Part shown: in pieces, positions 11,716 to 23,735 of the stretch
How the letters are laid out: each line of letters begins with the position of its first letter
Position numbering within the stretch: the first letter of the stretch is position 1
Assembly: GCA_024752435.1 (NCBI GenBank)
Contig: CP103023.1
Location: forward strand, 2,108,001-2,172,000
DNA: 64,000 bases
DNA from: Allantophomopsis cytisporea
Lineage: Eukaryota > Ascomycota > Leotiomycetes > Phacidiales > Phacidiaceae
Direction of reading: 5' to 3'
Notes under the pieces: generated by a model
Databases searched by the model: none
Told to the model about the DNA's origin: nothing
Seen by the model: only the letters and a program-made list of their open reading frames with translations
Translations under genes and position numbers: made by a program

Positions 11716-14700
11716 TTAGTAAGGTGGCTGGCCCTTGCCCAATAACCCCTTGTGATCACCGCCCGAGGGAATGTTCTGCAAGAGACTTTGCAGATCAAGT
11801 CCCGCAGCGGCAGCACTACCCCATGAGCTACCCCGCTCACCTTTATTGCCCCTGTTGCTTTTCTTCATGCTCCTGCTTCTTCCCACATCCGAAGAGGCAT
11901 AATCTTGGGAGGCAACTCCAGAGCCTGAGCTGGCCGGTTTGTTCGCAGATGGCGTAGAACTGATCAAGTGCTGAGGAAGAGGTGGAACAGGCGGCACGGA
12001 ATCACGAGCTTCGTCTGGGTTGTCCAAATACTCTGACACGGTAACCTCATCAGGGCCATCGAGTGGGTGACTCGTCGAGGGACTGAAGTTGTCACTAGAC
12101 ACTGATCGACGGCCTTGACTGGATCTAGATGGAGGAGCATCTTGGGAACTCCTGGCGGAGGCGCTCCTAGGGTTATCCTGTGAGGCTCTGGTGGATCTTC
12201 CAGCAGCACTGGCACCTCGTGGATTAAATGACACTTCGGAGAGTGTGTATTCGTAGCTGACCATACTGTCGCTACTAGCGTCACTATGCTCAGTTCTACC
12301 ATCTCGTGTACCATGCTGCTGGCCCGATAGAACCCTCTTCAGCTGATCAACTCGCGTGACTGAAGCTCGACTTGAGTCATTAGTAGGAGTCGGCGACCCT
12401 TCTTGTCCTTGTTTGCGAATCTTGTTCAAACCACCCAGGCCACCAACTAGGCCATAAGCCTGGGATGGAGGCCTACTACGATGGCTTGCATGTTGCACGG
12501 ATGCTGCAAGAGACCCCCCGTTTACCCCATTACCATTGTTCAATCCACCAACAGCCAAGAAGTTCTTGGGAACTTGCCCATTCGTTCCGGCACGAGATCC
12601 GCTCAGAGATATAGTCTTACTAGTATCATTGGCAGCCTTTAGCACAGACTCCTTGCTCCACTCAGAAAGCATCTGCTCCTTGATTCCCCTTGGTATCTGC
12701 AGTTCTTCATACTCATCAGCCTCAGCGCCGCCCAGAATTGGGTGTGAAAAGCTTCTTCCGGGTGAGGTTGGTGGACTGTTTGGAGGTGATGCCATAGACT
12801 TCGAGTAGGACTGTGCGATGAGTTCAACCATTGCTTCTGTGTCATCGAAAGGCTTCAGTGACTCCAATTCAAGCTCATGCAGAGGAACGTGGCTCTGTAT
12901 CGTTGTCGGTCCGAGAGGAGGTATCTGAGAAAGTGGAACTGGTGGCATTCGAATCATATCGACGAAGAGTCCCTTGCTGCGTCGCCTTGCAATTTCGTCT
13001 TGGATATTCGCCGCGACTGACGATGCTTCAAAATCAAACTTCTCAGTTAAGGCCCAGAAGTATCCATGACACACTGCTCCAATACGGAACTTCGCAATCG
13101 GTGATTCAACATCTTGAATATCTTCCTGAAGACGAACGATCATTGGAAGACCGCTCTTGACCGCGTTGACGCCAAGCTTATTCACCAAGGTCGTCAAAAG
13201 CAGATGAAGAAGGACCATGTCGGGTTCTGATTCGACATATTGGTGTGTGTTTTCGTAGATTGCAAGATGCAAAAGTTGCAAGAAAGATGTCTTGTGAGCT
13301 GTGTGTGGTACTTCCCGACGTATAGAGTTGGAAACTGCACGCTTCGACATACTGACTATTGATCCATTGCGTCCCTTTGCCGGTGGAGGGGAGTCATCGA
13401 ATGCCCGGAGATCGGCTCTGGTCATTTCCTTCTCTAGCCACGTAAGGAGAGCATCAACGTAGGCTACGCGAACCTGACCATCTCCATCTCGTAGTAACCA
13501 TTGGGTTCCCTCCCAGGTTTGAGGACCTACACGATTTCTGGCAAGTAATCCAGCACCCGCTACCTTTCCACGATGACTAGCTACAATGATGATGTCCTTG
13601 ATTGCCTTAAGCGCAGTGATCTTGGCTGTATCGAAAGAAAAGAAGCCGTCCGTATTTGGATCTTCAACAAGATTAGCAGAAGCTGCTACAGCATTGGATG
13701 CAGCCTCTGGATCCTCTATGGCACCAGCAGGTGAAGTCACAGCAGACTGAGGAGAGGGTTTGAGTCGAAGCAGTATGGCGGTGATCATGTCAGAAATCTG
13801 ATCTGCATAATAAATATGAGTCGCCAAGTCTCCAATACACCTCTGGAGCTGAGCTAGTAGGTCTTTTCGAGCCTTTGAAGGCGTAGTAGCGTTCTCCGTG
13901 ACACCATGACCAACAGTGCTAGTTGTTGGTGATGGATTCTTCGACAAATCACTGGAGGACTTCTCGTCAAGGGCGTCTTTTTGCTGGGGATGTGGGCTGA
14001 CACCACCAAGCTGCAAAATCCGTAGCACATGTTGGATGAGCCCAAGTAAAACGTCCATTATACTCAGACCAATCAAGTTGATGTTCGAGCGCAACAAGGA
14101 TCCAACCATGGTTGCCAAGACTAGTTGTTGTACCATGTTCTCCTCCGCCGGCGGATTGCGAATCAATCTGTCCATCGTAGTGACCATGATAACATACCGA
14201 TCCTGCACCGGAGTCCACCTGGTAATCATTTCAAGCATAATTGATGCCCATCCAGAATCGCTGCCTGTAGTGGGGTGGACTCGGAGGACGTCCTTTCCTT
14301 CTTGCACACGCTCAATTATGAACTTCAACGTAGCAATTGTCGCCCCCCTGATCTGCGATCTGTTGTTGACCTCAAAGATTTGCTTCAAGCACTGCAAAGC
14401 CAACATTCCGATGGCTTCCTCCACAGCCTTGTCTGCATCGGCCGTTGTCCCAACAAGCGCAGCTGGGTTCCCTTCCGAGGTATCGGTGGTTCCAACAGTA
14501 GCAATACTGTTTCGCCTTCGCAATTTCTCGCCGTCCGCTTCCTCCTCAGAGCGCGCATGAAGCATTTCCAAATAATCAGGGTTCTCCGTCCAAACGTTTT
14601 CGAGAAGGACTGGCATTATCACATTGAACTGTCTCCCTGCCACGAATGCGAGTGCTTCTGAGGACGTGATTGCCTTTATAGCACGCAAGCCCACACTTCT

Positions 14701-15309
14701 CCATTTCATTGAGACAGGTGCGCTTGGCTGAAGCTTTGCTGGCGGAGGCGCAGTGGATGCAAAGGTAGCGTAAATCTGGACAACGTCTTCGTATTGGTGT
14801 AGATACTCCTGATCCGCTGACAGAGATGCCCCATCATGATTTTCGCAGAAAGCTTCAAATGTAGGTATCGATGCCTCGACCATGGTGAGATCGTGCGACC
14901 GCAATATGAGACCGAGGATCTTGAGGACATATGGAGCATATAAGGGGAGGTCTCGAGGTGCCTTCTCGATCAAGGCGGTCAAAATTTGGAGCGTAACTTG
15001 GACATTCCTGTGTTAAACCGTCAGTCATCGCGTCTCTGATAGCTATGACCCTATCCGGACTTGCTGTTCTTTGAAGAATTTGAGGATTTCTTACCCTATA
15101 CGTGCCCGCCACACGTCGCTGGCCGTCTTCTTCTCTAGAAAGGCGCCTACCTTCTGCACCTTACTCCGCCGCGTGGTCGCATAGTAGAGCAGATAACTCA
15201 ACTCACTAGAGTTCGGCTTCACATCAACGGCGCCCTTCGTGGTCCTAGGAAAGCAGTTCAAAATGAGGACTTGATGTTTTGGGCGACATTTTTGACGTAA
15301 TGCATGCAT
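11716..15309 (-). CDS. EFR3: EFR3-like plasma-membrane scaffold of the Stt4 PI4-kinase complex
   Basis: Peripheral plasma-membrane protein that, with Ypp1/TTC7, anchors the PI 4-kinase Stt4 and so controls the PI4P pool. Exons 15309-15095 and 15007-11716 (87-bp intron) give 1,168 residues. The N-terminus MHALRQKCRPKHQVLIL is basic and contains Cys; the family uses such a patch for membrane contact. It is followed by KPNSSELSYLLYYA and KKTASDVWRARIGN, the most conserved EFR3 blocks; the latter spans the junction. Residues to ~750 are helical ARM/HEAT-like repeats. The C-terminal third is Ser/Pro/Gly-rich and probably disordered, as in fungal orthologs. The large second exon lacks introns. The ATG at 15309 is the only one that preserves the conserved N-terminus. 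Confidence 0.94.
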
Positions 15310-16704
15310 CTTTCCCGATGCCTGCCTGCGTTTTCACAATTGCAGGAGATGGAGATACGTGTCCGTGAGTACACCGTTACGGAGGCGAGGAATAGGGAAG
15401 ACGGTGCTTATATGGCGGAGAATGTGGCAGATTCACCAGATGTCCATTCAGTGATATATGCAATTGATGAGGAGAGTCAGCTTGGGCAGCTGAGAAGGTT
15501 AATCAAGTCCTCCTTGAACGTTGCGAGATACTGTTCTATCGGTAATTTCAATGCGAATAAGCTCTAGACTACATTGAGATACGCTGCGGACCCTGCACAG
15601 TGACGCACACACGGAGCGCAGAACACCAGAACGTAACCCAAGAGACCCTGATCATGAAGACCATGCATTGATGTACGCAATTGCATTTCGAGTCGGCACA
15701 TCACTAGGATGCGGCGAGAATCATTCTGGATAATTATCAACCATTCTCCTGTGTGCGCTCCATATGAACGTTCATGTCAATGTGTGAATGTCATCCTTCA
15801 GCCCCGTTCTTCTGGTGCTTAACTTAGAAACTATGGGGAATACGTTATGTGTACCGGCGTGCCTATCCTAATTATATAACGTTGCAATATTAAATGGTGT
15901 CTCATGTCAGCATATTTGTCTGAAATTGACCAACAACTCCTAACCTTAGAATATGTATAGAGTATTTGCATGAGTATATACTTCTCACGTTTTTGATGTT
16001 CGGACTCTTAGGGTTCAAATAGCTACTCGGTGACCAAGATCAATAGTGCGGAATGGTGATACGGCACAAGAGTTGTAATACGTACTCTCATCCTAGATGG
16101 GCTCTCCTAACACTTAAATGGTCGTCCTCCCATAATGTGGACCTTAGGGGCATCACGTCCTTTGCCCCATCTGACTGTACTCAAAGGTCTTACAGATCCG
16201 CAGCCTGACATTGCCATGACTGAGAAGGCAAGGCACCTTACTCACATTACTAGCCAGCACAACACTCCTACTTGGTGAGGAGAGCTCATCATTCCTCAGT
16301 GGAATCAACAGAATATTCTATCGAGAAATCCATGCAGATCACAAATGACAAGATTTCGACAGCAAGCTGTACTTAGACATGAAATGAATAAGAATTTCTA
16401 AATCTATGTCCTCCGATCATGCTCCTTGAGACACCCCGCTATATGCAAATGCAAATCCTTTTAAGGCGTCGCTCAAAATCGTCCCACGTCCTCTAATATC
16501 CGAGTTGGAGACCGCTTTCTCCAACTCCAAACTCCAGAAGTGTTATATACAGAACAAAAAATAAGAATAGGAAGGGAAAAAAACGTCGTCGTCCACATCA
16601 GCCACATGGTCTTCCGCCCATATATACAAAACATATTCCACTTTTCAAATACAACATAGAAGTAAGGGTATTAACAATCGCTGATATCGCTGCAAGAACA
16701 GAAA
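15310..16704. other. Intergenic region upstream of EFR3
   Basis: About 1.4 kb carrying the EFR3 promoter and the 3' flank of the ferric reductase (both minus-strand genes). No gene or strong repeat recognised; short open frames are unsupported. Confidence 0.5.
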
Positions 16705-18621
16705 TCACCAAGTGAAACTCTCTTCGATGAAGTCTACACTTCCCAAGTACTGGACTGATCGGACAGCCTCTCTCACATTGTCTGCCAGACCACCTGGTCC
16801 ACAAACCGTCACACACATGGCACCAATCTGTTCCTCAACCTCCTTCCCAAGAATCGTCATGACATTTGGTCTTCCGGGGAACATCTGAACAGTAGTGCTA
16901 GGGCTGTGCACCTCTCTCGGACTCTTAGGTCTCGTGATGAAGAGTTTTATGTTCAGGATGTCGCGACGATTTGGCATCTGTAGAATAACATCCATCCATG
17001 GACGTACCCATTCGAGATGCTCCATATCACGCACAATCCATACGAGAGTAACGCGACGGGTGGCGATAGACTTGTCATTGTAACCAGCAATAAGATGTCT
17101 GAGAAAGGGGATCTGGTGTGTAATGCCACTAGATCCAGCGAAGAGGACAACATGGCCATATGAGTCGAGGGAGTGGTGCCCACCATAAGGTCCTTCGAAG
17201 GCGGCGCGTACTTGTACGGCCCCCGTTCCAGTTGCCGAAGCTGCACTGGCATAGTCGTACAAAAACTTAGTCATTCCTGTCTGTGCGTGGATGATGAAAG
17301 AGATGCTGGTCTTGGTATCGGGTCCTGCTGCTTTGTGTTGAGCATTATATTTTTCGGCAGACGTGAAGGAAGGTAAGGAGTCGACAGAGGTGTGCTCGAC
17401 CCAGGCGATAGAAAACGGATGTGATTCCCAAGGACGGACTGGGCCAAATCTCAGGTAGGCATGGGACCCGGGTCTTACTTCCACGTGACGAGGAAGGTGC
17501 AGTGTTACACGAGAGGCTCCTCCTGGCATTGACTCGAGGGTGGCGGTTGTCATGCCTTTGCGACTCCAATTGCAAGAGACTAATGTGTAGAAGCGCCAGA
17601 GGCGATCACCGACCCAAATCCCAATGATACCTTGCATGTACGGTAGTTGAGTTAGGCCAGCTACATCGCAATGGACGTAAATGCCCACAATGGCAACAAT
17701 AGCGAAGATAATATGGGCGGTGAGGAACGTCTCATAGAAAGCGTGTCTAACAATACTCGGGGTCGAGAAGAGAAGAAAGACCATGGCGAATGTTCCGACA
17801 AACCCCCACTGGATAAACGGATCACTGTCCATCTTCAACTTGATCCCAGCATACCCCTCTGTACCAACTTCATTGACGAGCCACGCAATGGTATGAACAA
17901 TAGACTCAAGGATGACAATACGCCCCATCCATCGATGAAGGAGGTTGTATGTATCAAAGCTAACCTTGAGCCATGAAATCAAGGGGTTGTTGCGACCTGC
18001 TAGAAGGATCAGACCGATCATGTTGATAACTGCAAGAACTCCACTACGCCCTCGGAGCTCGGCAATGACTTGGTATTTGTTGTGGATAGAGTAACCCAAG
18101 AAACTGCAGTAGACCAGGTTGCTGCCTACATAGGTACCAAGCATGAGGGTGTGGAAGCGTGAAGGCAGAGTGCCAACATTCATAGCCTTAGATAGTCTGA
18201 ACTCCCGATTGTGTCGTTTGCTTCCCAGAGGGGCATATAGAATATTCTTCTTAATCCATGGCCACCAGTTAGTTCGATTCCTTGCCCAGTAGTTTTGTTG
18301 CGTCTTATCCGCTGTCATTGCCGTCATATGTCGCAAATGTGCTTTGGACATTTCGATAATCCTAAGGATCAAGATCAAGGCCACCAGTATCCCCAAGCTC
18401 CACCACGTGAGATCCTGGAAAAAAATATCCGTTTTGGTGTTGACGCCATTGAGTCCGGTGGTGTACTCGCTATTTTCTGCTGCAGTGGCCGAGGCGGTGG
18501 CAGCGGAGCTGCTTGTTGTTGCTGTAACGGTAGCAAGAACCTCAATGACAGTCTCTGATGCGGACTCTGCATGTCGTTGAACGTGTTTATGCAGCGAGTC
18601 ATGATGAAAGTGTGAAGACAT
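16705..18621 (-). CDS. Ferric/cupric reductase, FRE family transmembrane component
   Basis: Transfers electrons from NADPH via FAD and two hemes across the membrane to reduce extracellular Fe(III) or Cu(II) for uptake. Intron-less, 638 residues. An acidic/Ser/Thr-rich extracellular N-terminus is followed by a first membrane helix (about 72-90) and then the ferric-reductase domain (about 160-345). Two His pairs spaced 14 residues apart (H229/H243 and H303/H317) match bis-heme ligation. The FAD motif is HPFS (401-404). The NADPH site includes FEGPYGG, FAGSSGIT and a C-terminal CGPGGL. There are no EF hands and no NOX signature, so FRE is preferred over NADPH oxidase. The upstream iron-regulator site argues for iron acquisition. 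Metal preference cannot be read from sequence. Confidence 0.92.
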   Translation of the reverse strand: MSSHFHHDSLHKHVQRHAESASETVIEVLATVTATTSSSAATASATAAENSEYTTGLNGVNTKTDIFFQDLTWWSLGILVALILILRIIEMSKAHLRHMTAMTADKTQQNYWARNRTNWWPWIKKNILYAPLGSKRHNREFRLSKAMNVGTLPSRFHTLMLGTYVGSNLVYCSFLGYSIHNKYQVIAELRGRSGVLAVINMIGLILLAGRNNPLISWLKVSFDTYNLLHRWMGRIVILESIVHTIAWLVNEVGTEGYAGIKLKMDSDPFIQWGFVGTFAMVFLLFSTPSIVRHAFYETFLTAHIIFAIVAIVGIYVHCDVAGLTQLPYMQGIIGIWVGDRLWRFYTLVSCNWSRKGMTTATLESMPGGASRVTLHLPRHVEVRPGSHAYLRFGPVRPWESHPFSIAWVEHTSVDSLPSFTSAEKYNAQHKAAGPDTKTSISFIIHAQTGMTKFLYDYASAASATGTGAVQVRAAFEGPYGGHHSLDSYGHVVLFAGSSGITHQIPFLRHLIAGYNDKSIATRRVTLVWIVRDMEHLEWVRPWMDVILQMPNRRDILNIKLFITRPKSPREVHSPSTTVQMFPGRPNVMTILGKEVEEQIGAMCVTVCGPGGLADNVREAVRSVQYLGSVDFIEESFTW

Positions 18622-18955
18622 TTTATGTTTCCAGCCCGGTGTTCGGGAGGGCGTTGGTGGGATGAACCAGGAGGCGTTTGATCGTCTGCAAAACGGACTG
18701 GGTAAGTAAGTTGAAGGAATAGTTCGAGAAAGGTCGAGCCGGTATGCTAGGTGACCTTGATATTCGATTCGATAATAATGGAAGTAACAATATTGTTATA
18801 TTCACAATAGAGTGTTCCTAATTTGAAGAGGAATGACAAAGGCCAAATAGGTCACAATAAGTTCATTGTCCGCCGAGAGAAGGGAGATGAGGCGCAACTC
18901 GTAAGATTCAGACACACGCGAATGAATGTTTCACTCGTCACCAGGACGAAATTCG

Positions 18956-18964
18956 ATCAGATAA
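18956..18964 (+). promoter_or_regulatory. GATA-type iron-repressor (SreA/SRE) binding site
   Basis: ATCAGATAA is an exact match to ATCWGATAA, the consensus for fungal siderophore/iron GATA repressors (SreA, Sre, Urbs1). It lies 335 bp upstream of the ferric reductase start. Seen: the 9-mer and its position. Inferred: repression when iron is plentiful. Confidence 0.6.
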
Positions 18965-20281
18965 AGAACGTTGGAGGTAGTGAGAGTCGGTTTAAAGAAT
19001 GGCAACGAAGTCTCGTTCCGTAGTACAACAACGGCGGCACGACTCGTTTATGTGCTGTTGGTTCTTTTGTAAAAGATGCAGATATCGTTTGATTTTGTTT
19101 TCAAATGGAAGAATTGACAGAGATGACTGGTTTTAGACATAGTATGGGGCGTGCTTCTTCGAGCGCCGCACTCAAGGATCCCAACTGAGCTCTATGCTCT
19201 TCTGGGTACAACCTGGCAAGGTTGTGTGACACCGTGCCCAGATAACGGGCGACTCGAGAAATTGGATCGGCAAAGCAGAAGGCCAAGGTCGTGAGTGGGA
19301 GTGTAGTAAGATGAGTGGACGATTGTATGCAGATGTATTGCTTTTTGAGTTACCGTGATATGTATGAATGACGAGAACAATGCAATTATGTGCAAAAAGT
19401 ATACGAGGGACCAGCCAGTACACAAAGAGTATGAAGATAAAAAGTCGGTAGAGAAAGTGAGACTATGAGAGAGATAAGTAGCAAATCATACTTCTCCTTG
19501 ATTGCAACTGATGGATGATGATGATTCGTGCGGTGCAGTAAGAATTCTGTTTGTTACTGCCAGTCGAGTCAGTCATACGATAGCATGACAGCCATACAAG
19601 TTCAGACGCTATGAAGCATGGCTCTGCTCTCCTTACTCTGTAGTGTGTACAGTTCATACATACGTGCATCATATCATCTTCCTTTCGGCCACAGCCTGTG
19701 GTTTCCGGTGGATCACCAAGGTGCGTAGACGTGGTACATAGTGTCATTTTGTGCCTGTCAATCTTGCGCTTCTTTCGGTCATCTGTAGCCTATCAGTCAT
19801 GATCTCCGGGCTTCTAGTAGAACCTAGGTAGATCAATGAGGCTAGACGAGTTCGGGAGTTCTTCAACCAATGCGATTTGCGACCATCCGTATGGGAAGAT
19901 ATTCTTTTACCCCTCCATAAACCTCCATAAACCTAGAACCGAGAGTGCTGTCTGAAGAAGTTTAATGGTCATCATGAAGGGGGTTAACATTGACTATTCT
20001 ATCTGTGGAGGAATGTGAACGATCCAGTGGGCTTGCTTGTTATTCGGCTTGAATAGAACTTGTGCATGACGAGCGGCGTTGAGTTGAAGTTGAGTTGAAG
20101 TTGAGCTGAGTCGGATGCGCTCGTTCAGGTCAAGGGGTTCGGTCGCACAAAGATATTTCCATTGGCTAAGCGTCACGCGCTCAAGGGAACGAATGAGAAG
20201 TTCGATGTACCCGAGACTCAACTATCTCATGCATATAACCACTCTATAAGCTGTACTATTCTAAGCAATCCATCAGCATAT

Positions 20282-20336
20282 GCATTCATATTCGTGTTTA
20301 TTCATGTTTTCGTATTCATATTCATATTCATATTTA
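20282..20336 (+). repeat. ATTCAT-type hexanucleotide tract
   Basis: Imperfect TTCATA/TTCGTG units, ending in three near-perfect TATTCA copies before ATTTAAG. Non-coding microsatellite-like sequence. Confidence 0.75.
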
Positions 20337-20457
20337 AGTACATACTGTCTGTATGTACGGAGGGAGGACGGACTTCCTGAGTTCCTACTTTCACTTGCCC
20401 AATGCTGGTGGGCTGGTAGCCAGACAGACCTCCTTAGACCTCCCTGCTTGGACTGAG

Positions 20458-20497
20458 TGCTTGACTGCTTGACTGCTTGGCAGCTTGGCAGATTGGC
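20458..20497 (+). repeat. 8-bp tandem repeat, five units
   Basis: TGCTTGAC, TGCTTGAC, TGCTTGGC, AGCTTGGC, AGATTGGC: five contiguous octamers that drift progressively from the first unit. Intergenic minisatellite; no function inferred. Confidence 0.85.
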
Positions 20498-21698
20498 CGA
20501 TCTACTTTTGGTGGCTGCTGGCACCCCGTAGAGTCGTGAGTCGTAAGTACATACGCAGGACATACACCCTTTTCCGTTTTGCGCATTGTGTAGGTTGCTG
20601 CACGGACAGACAGTGAGCATGTAAGGTATGAATAGGTCATATCTACTCCGTAAACAGTGTGTGCCCTCCGACGCTCACTCTCCGACGCGTGCGTGTCCTC
20701 TCTACGCCTCTCCTACCGTTTCGTGTACTCTCGTGTGCCTTCGCGCGCGCCGTCGAGCTCTGTGGGTGCTAAGTATAAACCTCATCTGCCATAATAAGTC
20801 TTCAGAGATGGTTGGCGGCTGGTAGTCGTCGAGTAAACGCTTTGTCTGGCGCATCGTCCGGACTCTAGCTGCGACTGGTGATGCTAAAATTGACTGGTAG
20901 ATAGAAGGCGCATCTGTGAAACTATCTACTGCAAACCAATCTCGCGTGCCTTGCAGTAGAAGACCAGGGGTCATCGGAAGGGGCGTAATCCATTGGCTTT
21001 CATCAGATCTCCAGCAAGTACGTAGCATACATATCGTGGTGGTTGTAAGGTCCTATTCGGTGCGGAAGGAGCTGGGGCATGGAGGCTGTCTGGCCGGGTA
21101 CATACATCTTTTTTCCCCTTCTATAAAGTTTGAGTCCAAGTCTATCGGATCTATTCAGAGGCCACCTTCACGCACGCACACTCGGGCCCTGTGCGAGGGG
21201 TCGATAGCCTGGAATGAAACAAAACAAACCAAAACGCACCCAGGCATCCCGAGAATTATTTACTATGGACTAGCGGAAGTAGAAATACGAGCAAAAACCA
21301 TAGGGCAATACTGGGATGAATCTGGCCATTTAGAAATCTCGCCATATACGGTCCAAGCGATACGATATCAAAGACTCAAGGCCGAGAGCGAGTAGGAGAC
21401 AAAACGTGCGTGCGTCGCTTCTCGAGACGTCCTTGTCGAGAATATAGGGTTTGTAAAGTACGCATAGAGTGCCCAGCTTAGGTAAAATAACTTATCTGAA
21501 CAATGGAGATATGAAAACCCACCAGAGTGAAGCTGTCGGCTTATGCTTCTAACCCATTCTCGTCTGATGAGTGGGCTGATACAGGCTTTGAAAATAAGCA
21601 GCAGAATTAACCTTTTGTGTTTGTCAATCGACAATCCCATCCATCGTCATTCGATGGTTGAGACTTGGGATACAATCTATTAGAACAAGCGCATAGAG

Positions 21699-21731
21699 TT
21701 CCATCATGTGATGTTGCATCACATGATGGAA
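21699..21731. repeat. Perfect 15-bp inverted repeat with 3-bp spacer
   Basis: The left arm TTCCATCATGTGATG and the right arm CATCACATGATGGAA are exact reverse complements separated by TTG. It lies 230 bp upstream of MIC19. It could form a hairpin or cruciform, or bind a dimeric factor twice. It is not followed by a T run and is far from any stop codon, so a terminator is unlikely. Confidence 0.9.
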
Positions 21732-21960
21732 ATCAGACAGAATGTGACTGCCTGATAAGGTAGGTACACATAAGTCCTCACTGCCTGGCATGTGATTTTT
21801 GCATTTTTCAGGTTGAAAATAACTTCATGCCTGATAATTGAAAGCACAAATGCTGACTAAGGCACACTCCCATCGCCCATGCGATATCGCGAACCTCACA
21901 ATTTCTAGGTCGAGCATTGGGACGTCATAACAGCCATTGAGTCCTCACACAACCTCCAAC

Positions 21961-22595
21961 ATGGGCGCCGGCAACTCCAAATCCACTCCTGGCCCATCGC
22001 ACACATGGACCAGGTAAGTCAAAGTCGATAGCCTCACTCCTATCCTCACCAAAAGCTGATATAGTGGTGTAGCGAAACTCCCGTTAGCTTCTCGCAGGAG
22101 CTCGTGAGCTCTCTCCAGAACAGTTCCGAGGTATGGGTTGCCATTCTGCCACACGGTAATGTTGTATTTTTGGGACTATCACTGATCCGATGGCGATTAC
22201 AGACTGATGGCACTCGCGCCAAACAACTCGAACTGCATATCCAGGCCCGTGTAGCCGAAGAACTCAAACGCCTGCAACAGCGGGAGACAGCAGCGCTGAA
22301 GGAGCTCGAGGAGAAGCTTTCCAACGAACCCGTTGCATCTCCGAGCGAGGGTGACAAGCTCCGAGAGCTTGGTAGAGAGGCTGTGCAGAATGACGTGTCC
22401 GAGTTACGAAAGAAGCTCGAGCAGAGGAAGAAGATTGCCGAATTGGACGAGAAGGTCGAGGGCGCAAAGCAGGATGTTGTCAAGTGCTTGAGAGACAACG
22501 ATAGACGACCACTCGATTGCTGGAAGGAGGTTGAGACTTTCCGCACGGAGGTCAGAAGATTGGAAGGTGCTTGGGTTGAGAAGATTGTCAGATAG
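21961..22595 (+). CDS. MIC19: MICOS complex subunit Mic19
   Basis: Peripheral inner-membrane protein of the MICOS complex; it links Mic60 and Mic10 modules and helps form crista junctions. Exons 21961-22013, 22073-22130 and 22203-22595 (introns 59 and 72 bp) give 167 residues. MGAGNSKS at the N-terminus fits an N-myristoylation site (Gly2, Ser6), known for this family. ETPVSFSQELVSSLQ follows across the first junction. The middle is a highly charged helical coiled coil. The C-terminus has a CX10C motif (CLRDNDRRPLDC) in a degenerate CHCH domain; fungal Mic19 is known for CX10C. The start is fixed by the myristoylation motif. Length fits the family (about 160-200). Confidence 0.92.
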
Positions 22596-23735
22596 ACGAA
22601 ATACCCTAGAACTCTGAGAGCTGTACTATAAATGTAAGAAGGGCTGTTGTCTATATTGACACTGCTGTCTGATGACAACTTGCGGCTTGAGCACTAGACT
22701 ATGAATGTCAGAGTATAAGCGCATACTTTTTCAACATAGAAGTATACATAATTCACACATATTCAGCATTCGACTTGGCCCATATCTGAGACTGTTCCTT
22801 TTACTCGTTTTTCGAAGCGGGTGTATCTTTTCTGGAACTATCGTGTCCGCGAAAATCAATCTAGAAGCCGGAGCTGATCATAAGATCATGATGCCTCAAA
22901 TGATGCAATAGCTGTTGCCAATATTTTGATATTGTATACTCTACCGGTACCATGACCTTGAATGCCACTTACGCAAGAGGTGTGAGTTTGTTTTCATACA
23001 GACTTGCGGTTCATCTTACCCAGAACAATCAGTTCGGCTCCAAATCAAATTCTTATATCTTACTTTACAATGCCTGAATAGGCAAACAAAGTGAATTCGA
23101 GGGTCTTCATTCTTGAATTGTCTATCCACAACCCAATAAATCTCCTACACTCTCCATAAGATGTTCGCCTAGCCATCCACAACGACATCCCAGGATTAAG
23201 AAATTCGTCAATCGACGAGGATCACCGTGATCCGCCACCAGCCACTAGAGAATGGCGACTACATGAAATAAGCCCTCATACATAGGGCATACAAGACTTT
23301 ATTTGGTGACATTCCATCTCGTCTCTCATAATAAATAAACTGGTGAAATAATAGCAAAGGGGAAGTGAGGGTATTGGCGCGTAGGGGTGAACAGGTTCTG
23401 TACAAGGGGATTGGTGCTAAATGTGCTGGTGTAAAAGGGGAAACAACATGCTGTGCTTTGCTATAAAGAATTTCATACTCCTGCTCGTTTCAACAAGACA
23501 GTGTAACCCACCCAGAAACCAATTATCAAAGAAGTGGACAAAAACGCCGGTCGAGGACAATACCCCTCTTTATGACCAGCCCAAAACAAATGAAAAGCAT
23601 CTCGTCATATCGGCGCGAAAACAATCCGGATTGTCGAGAAGCGCTGTAGCTCTATTTATATGATGCGATTGCGCCAGTCCCTACAGAAAATGTTGAAAGA
23701 TTGATGAATGTCTTGGACTTGATCACTGAGATCGT
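22596..23735. other. Intergenic region between convergent MIC19 and KAP95
   Basis: 3' flanks of both genes. AT-rich without recognisable gene, RNA or strong repeat. Confidence 0.5.

Larger units (their letters stand above)
18622..21960. other. 3.3-kb gene-poor divergent intergenic region
   Basis: Lies between the ferric reductase (minus) and MIC19 (plus). It contains a GATA iron-repressor site, an ATTCAT-type hexamer tract, an 8-bp tandem repeat, several GTACATAC/TACGTA motifs (near 20338, 20355, 20546 and 21099) and a perfect 15-bp palindrome. Small open frames (for example 20916-21395) have no domain and no splice support. Longer than any other internal gap in this window. Confidence 0.6.

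Noticed and set aside
16705..18621. Ferric reductase as a NADPH oxidase (Nox)
   Set aside because: His pairs are spaced 14 and 14 as in FRE proteins, and the long N-terminal ectodomain and overall sequence fit ferric reductases.
20916..21395. 159-codon plus-strand open frame in the gene-poor region
   Set aside because: Composition looks random, no domain, several overlapping frames of similar quality, no supporting introns.
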